DNA from: Marinobacter sp. LA51
Lineage (GTDB): Bacteria; Pseudomonadota; Gammaproteobacteria; Pseudomonadales; Oleiphilaceae
Assembly: GCF_030297175.1 (NCBI RefSeq)
Contig: NZ_AP028070.1
Location: 1,798,001 to 1,862,000, forward strand
Length of the DNA stretch: 64,000 nucleotides
Direction of reading: 5' to 3'
The translations under genes were made by a program, and so were the position numbers. Positions 61,114 to 64,000 of the stretch are shown piece by piece. The notes beneath the pieces were generated by a model that was given only the letters and a program-made list of their open reading frames with translations, was not told where the DNA came from and searched no databases. The number at the start of each line of letters is the position of its first letter. Positions within the stretch are counted from its first letter, which is position 1.

Positions 61114-61431
61114 ATGGCTACTCTTAAGTCTCTCGTTTCACGGCTCAGACTCTATCGGACCCACTATGCAACGCGCCGAAATCTTTCCCATCGATTAGAA
61201 GGGATGAGCCCTCAGGAACTGAATGCACTTGTTCGGGACATCGGAATTTCCAGATCAGAATTGATCGAGGAAGCGAGCCGGTCTTTCTGGACTACTCCGC
61301 CGTGCCACGCACCCACGACCAATTCAGTGCTAACCAGTCGAAAACGTTCCTGGGGCCAGGCGTTCAAAGTTCTCAGGAATTTTGGAACCGAAAGGCGCTG
61401 CTCCGAGAAATCACGGATGGCAGGAACCTAG
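61114..61431 (+). CDS. Hypothetical protein, DUF1127-like N-terminus, possible frameshift
   Basis: A 105-residue ORF with GGAGGTGAATT before the ATG. The first 60 residues, with RLEGMSPQELNALVRDIGISRSELI, resemble DUF1127/DUF6455-type small proteins. After about residue 63 the composition becomes basic and low-quality, while another frame from about 61280 to 61500 reads more protein-like (FLDYSAVPRTHDQFSANQ). This suggests a frameshift, real or by sequencing error. Confidence 0.55.
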   Translation: MATLKSLVSRLRLYRTHYATRRNLSHRLEGMSPQELNALVRDIGISRSELIEEASRSFWTTPPCHAPTTNSVLTSRKRSWGQAFKVLRNFGTERRCSEKSRMAGT

Positions 61432-61476
61432 AAGTTGCACTAGGGTTCGGTGCACATTTGAAAAAGGTAAAACACG

Positions 61477-61701
61477 ATGAGCGAAAGAAAAGGACAATAT
61501 TTTGGTGCCAAATGCTGGCAGCAAGGCTTGAACGTCAACGAAACCATTGCCGAAGCCGGCAAAGAGATTGGCATAGACAAACTGTCGAACGATCCCCGCA
61601 CCTGGCCGCCATTCGTTCATGGTGCCGAAGAGGCTTGGCAGGACAAGAACCTGGCGCACCTTGATGAACAGGCAAGGCTGCGAGATCTGCAAAAAGCCTG
61701 A
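61477..61701 (+). CDS. Small hypothetical protein
   Basis: A 74-residue soluble protein beginning MSERKGQYFGAKCWQQGLNV and ending LDEQARLRDLQKA. AAGG lies 10 nt before the ATG. It has no recognised motif. A long inverted repeat (AGCAGGGAAAGAAG/CTTCCTTCCCTGCT, one mismatch) follows the stop by 9 bp. Confidence 0.55.
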   Translation: MSERKGQYFGAKCWQQGLNVNETIAEAGKEIGIDKLSNDPRTWPPFVHGAEEAWQDKNLAHLDEQARLRDLQKA

Positions 61702-61710
61702 TTATCAGAA

Positions 61711-61743
61711 AGCAGGGAAAGAAGATCGCCTTCCTTCCCTGCT
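61711..61743 (+). terminator. Long hairpin after small ORF
   Basis: A 14-bp stem with one mismatch and a 5-nt loop, 61711-61724 with 61730-61743. There is no U-tract on the plus strand, so terminator activity is uncertain. Confidence 0.45.
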
Positions 61744-61891
61744 CTGTTCCCGCCGCTAACTAGCCTACGAAAATCTCCTTCAGATCGCGCGATTCGTCGT
61801 GTTGTGGCAATGGGCATTACGTTTTGCCAATTTGGCCGCGCTGCTGATTCCGCTAGACTGTAGGAAATCCGCCCGAGATTCTCTCGCCAAG

Positions 61892-64000
61892 ATGAAAATC
61901 CCTTATCTTCAGACCATCTTTTTCGCGCTCGTCCTTGTCACAGGGCCAAGCCATGCCGACACCACATTGGCAGCACTTGATGACTTGCTCCCGCCCGTAC
62001 AGACCGAAACCGAACGATTCCCGCCGGCTGAAGATGAAGACGCGGAAGGTGAGAACGTCGAAGACGAGGCAGAAGAGGAACCGGAACCGCAGCTCGAGCC
62101 GGTTAAACCGGAAATAGAAGCGCCAGAGGAACCTCTGAGAAGCTCCCTGCCAACGGCAAAAACCGCCGATATTCAGCAACAGATTCAAAAACTGCGTGAC
62201 GCCCTGGATGGAAGGCAACATGCCCTGAGCCTGAGTGAACAAAGGCTGGGCTACGCCGAGTCGCTGCTGAATCGTTTGAATAACGAGTACGAAAGCTTTG
62301 AGCTTCGCCTGGAGCGCGCCGGACTGAATCTGACCGATGACTACGCGAATCTGTTACGACAGAGACTCGAACGTTTGCGTGACCAGACCATAGCCGCCGG
62401 GCTCACCAAAGGCATCACCGCACAGTTGTCGGCAGCGCGTGAAGAACAGTTACGGCTGGAAGAGTTTGAAGCGGTTATTGAACCCGATGACGACGCCCGT
62501 GGCAGGCTCGCAGTGAAGCGTGCGCAGCTTCTTCGGCAATTACACAGCACGGTCACCAAGCATATTGAGGTGCTGAACGAGTACTACAACATTGTCATTC
62601 AACTCCAGGACCGGCTTGAAGCCTATCAGACACTGCTCCAGCAACGGCTGTTTTGGCTACCCAGTACGGAACGGGTCGATCTGACCATTTTTGGCGAGGT
62701 CTATCGGGGGCTTGCCTGGTTTGTCTCCGGCTTCAAATGGGAATCTTTGAAGGAAGCTGTTTCTGTATCGATCGATGAGAACTGGCCGCTAATGAGCCTG
62801 CTAACCGCCCTGCTCCTGATCATGGCGGTCCGTCGCCGAGGGCTTCGTAAGGCGCTCGTCGACACCGGGTACCACGTTGGTAATGTGCGCCGGGATCGTT
62901 GGCAGTTTACGTTTTCTGCGCTCATTTACAGCCTGTTGCTGGCTTTGCCGGGCGTGATTGCGCTGACCATCGGGCACCTGGCCCTGGAGGGCGGTGACCG
63001 GTTCTTGCGTGCGCTTTCCCGTGGGCTCTCCAACGCGGCATTTGTGGCATTCCTGCTGCGAGGCATATTCACGGTGGCCTACAACAAAGGGTTGGGTGAA
63101 CGTCACTTCCAGTGGAAATCAAATACGCTGAGGGTGCTTCGAAAACAGATCCCGATGTTACTAGCCGTGCTGATTCCGATCATTGTGGTAATGCCAACGA
63201 TGTCCACTACCAAAGGTGCCGCATTCAGTGACAGCCTGGGGCGCTTGCTGTTTGCGATAGCGTCAATCGCCCTCGCATTTTTTGCGCAGCGCTTTATGTC
63301 GGCAGTGCGCAAGGACCAGCCCAATCGAAAAATACTCAAGCTTCTTCACGGGGCCGCGGTCGCCATGCCGCTGGTGCTCGCCTTCATTTCACTCTGGGGC
63401 TACCACTACACCGCTGTTCGTTTTGAGGGGCTGATGTTCATCAGTCTGTGCTGGCTGGCCTGCGTCATCTTGCTGCATTACCTGGGTTTGCGCAGTCTTA
63501 CCGTTCGGGAACGCCGGATGACCCTCAAGCGTGTCATCGAGAATCGTGAAGCAGAGCGTAAGATCGCCGAAACACGCGAAGCTGCGGAGACCTCAGGCGA
63601 AGGCGTGCCGCTGAATTACGAGATGCCCCAGCGCGATATCGATGACATCAGCCAGCAAAGTGAAACCGTGCTGAAGATTTTCTCGCTGATATTGGCCGCC
63701 GCCGGGCTTTGGGCGCTGTGGGACAATGTTTTTCCTGCGCTGGGAATTTTCGATGAGATAACCCTATGGACTATCAGCACCGGGATTGAAGGTGAAAGTC
63801 CGGTTCCGATCAATCTCGGCGACCTGATGATTGCCCTGGCAATCGTTGTAGGCACGGTGCTGGCGGCCCGTAACCTGCCGGGCACCATGGAAGTGGTGTT
63901 CCTGAGCCGGCTTAACCTGGAGCCGGGTGTGGGTTATGCGATCACCACGCTGGCAACCTATACCATCGTCTTTATCGGCATTGCCGCCGCTCTTGCCGGG
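61892..64000 (+). CDS. MscK/KefA-like mechanosensitive channel (partial, 5' part)
   Basis: The frame is open to the window end (about 703 codons seen). It has a signal peptide (MKIPYLQTIFFALVLVTG then PSHA), a Glu-rich acidic linker at about residues 40-85, and a long periplasmic coiled-coil (IQQQIQKLRDALDGRQHALS and EYESFELRLERAGLNLTDDY). At least seven hydrophobic segments follow from about residue 300. GDLMIALAIVVGTVLAARNLPG and the LEPGVGYAITTLATYT segment near the end match the TM3-preceding region of MscK-type MscS-family channels. The pore and C-terminal vestibule lie outside. It probably protects against osmotic shock. Confidence 0.88.
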   Translation, partial: MKIPYLQTIFFALVLVTGPSHADTTLAALDDLLPPVQTETERFPPAEDEDAEGENVEDEAEEEPEPQLEPVKPEIEAPEEPLRSSLPTAKTADIQQQIQKLRDALDGRQHALSLSEQRLGYAESLLNRLNNEYESFELRLERAGLNLTDDYANLLRQRLERLRDQTIAAGLTKGITAQLSAAREEQLRLEEFEAVIEPDDDARGRLAVKRAQLLRQLHSTVTKHIEVLNEYYNIVIQLQDRLEAYQTLLQQRLFWLPSTERVDLTIFGEVYRGLAWFVSGFKWESLKEAVSVSIDENWPLMSLLTALLLIMAVRRRGLRKALVDTGYHVGNVRRDRWQFTFSALIYSLLLALPGVIALTIGHLALEGGDRFLRALSRGLSNAAFVAFLLRGIFTVAYNKGLGERHFQWKSNTLRVLRKQIPMLLAVLIPIIVVMPTMSTTKGAAFSDSLGRLLFAIASIALAFFAQRFMSAVRKDQPNRKILKLLHGAAVAMPLVLAFISLWGYHYTAVRFEGLMFISLCWLACVILLHYLGLRSLTVRERRMTLKRVIENREAERKIAETREAAETSGEGVPLNYEMPQRDIDDISQQSETVLKIFSLILAAAGLWALWDNVFPALGIFDEITLWTISTGIEGESPVPINLGDLMIALAIVVGTVLAARNLPGTMEVVFLSRLNLEPGVGYAITTLATYTIVFIGIAAALAG

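Noticed and set aside
1..64000. tRNA or rRNA genes
   Set aside because: None recognised on either strand by eye; a tRNA scan would be decisive.

Overview
The window reads as chromosomal DNA of a marine gammaproteobacterium, most likely Marinobacter-like. This is an inference from gene content (mammalian-type branched-chain keto acid dehydrogenase, Mqo, many RND/MFS pumps, many LysR regulators), moderate-to-high GC, and the regular Shine-Dalgarno sequences. The strongest positional marker is a near-perfect gammaproteobacterial dif site at 58872-58899, which places the window at the replication terminus.

Layout. 1-2774 (minus): bkd operon for branched-chain 2-oxoacid dehydrogenase (E1 alpha, E1 beta, start of E2), with a LiuR-like palindrome upstream. 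3086-4549: malate:quinone oxidoreductase. 4706-18166: a metabolic/detoxification patchwork with a P-loop kinase-like protein, a LysR-controlled SDR/isomerase/MFS operon, a GST, LysR plus MDR, SelO, an SDR-LLM-MDR operon and an EamA transporter. 18172-24475: LysR regulators, a small exported protein with an internal repeat, LpxR, thioredoxin and a second MDR enzyme. 24730-30500: tripartite RND efflux pump (lipoprotein adaptor, permease, OprM-type channel). 30936-40658: mannitol regulon, with an AraC regulator, ABC transporter, mannitol dehydrogenase, phosphoglucose isomerase and fructokinase. 40783-45595: TetR with a two-gene RND pump. 45748-50293: MFS/LysR pair, small membrane protein, metallophosphoesterase, MmgE/PrpD. 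50537-53238: TmpA/TmpB-type phosphonate oxygenase pair with a convergent LysR.

53334-59628 is the accessory terminus region. It holds a tyrosine recombinase gene with an 11-8-11 perfect inverted repeat just upstream, a small membrane protein, and five identical tandem 716-bp units (55292-58871) abutting the intact dif site. Each unit starts with the XerC arm and central region of dif but lacks a recognisable XerD arm. Each carries a short minus-strand ORF resembling the C-terminus of filamentous-phage replication initiators (gpII/X, Cri, RstA), followed on the other side by about 400 bp packed with perfect hairpins. I read the array as tandem insertions of a minimal, Xer-exploiting satellite of a filamentous phage: origin plus attachment site plus a Rep tail, with no other evident genes. 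This is the most unusual system in the window. To the right lie a small AT-richer pair of orphan genes, an exported cupin, small hypothetical genes and the beginning of a MscK-like mechanosensitive channel running off the window end.

How the genes work together. Mannitol is imported by MtlEFGK, oxidised to fructose by MtlD, phosphorylated by the fructokinase and isomerised by Pgi to glucose-6-phosphate. TmpA and TmpB would turn trimethylaminoethylphosphonate into glycine betaine plus phosphate. Bkd proteins feed branched-chain amino acid carbon into acyl-CoA metabolism, and Mqo feeds electrons to quinone. Many oxidoreductases are paired with LysR or TetR regulators and export pumps, a pattern typical of xenobiotic response. 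All family assignments come from reading the sequence; no database search was run.
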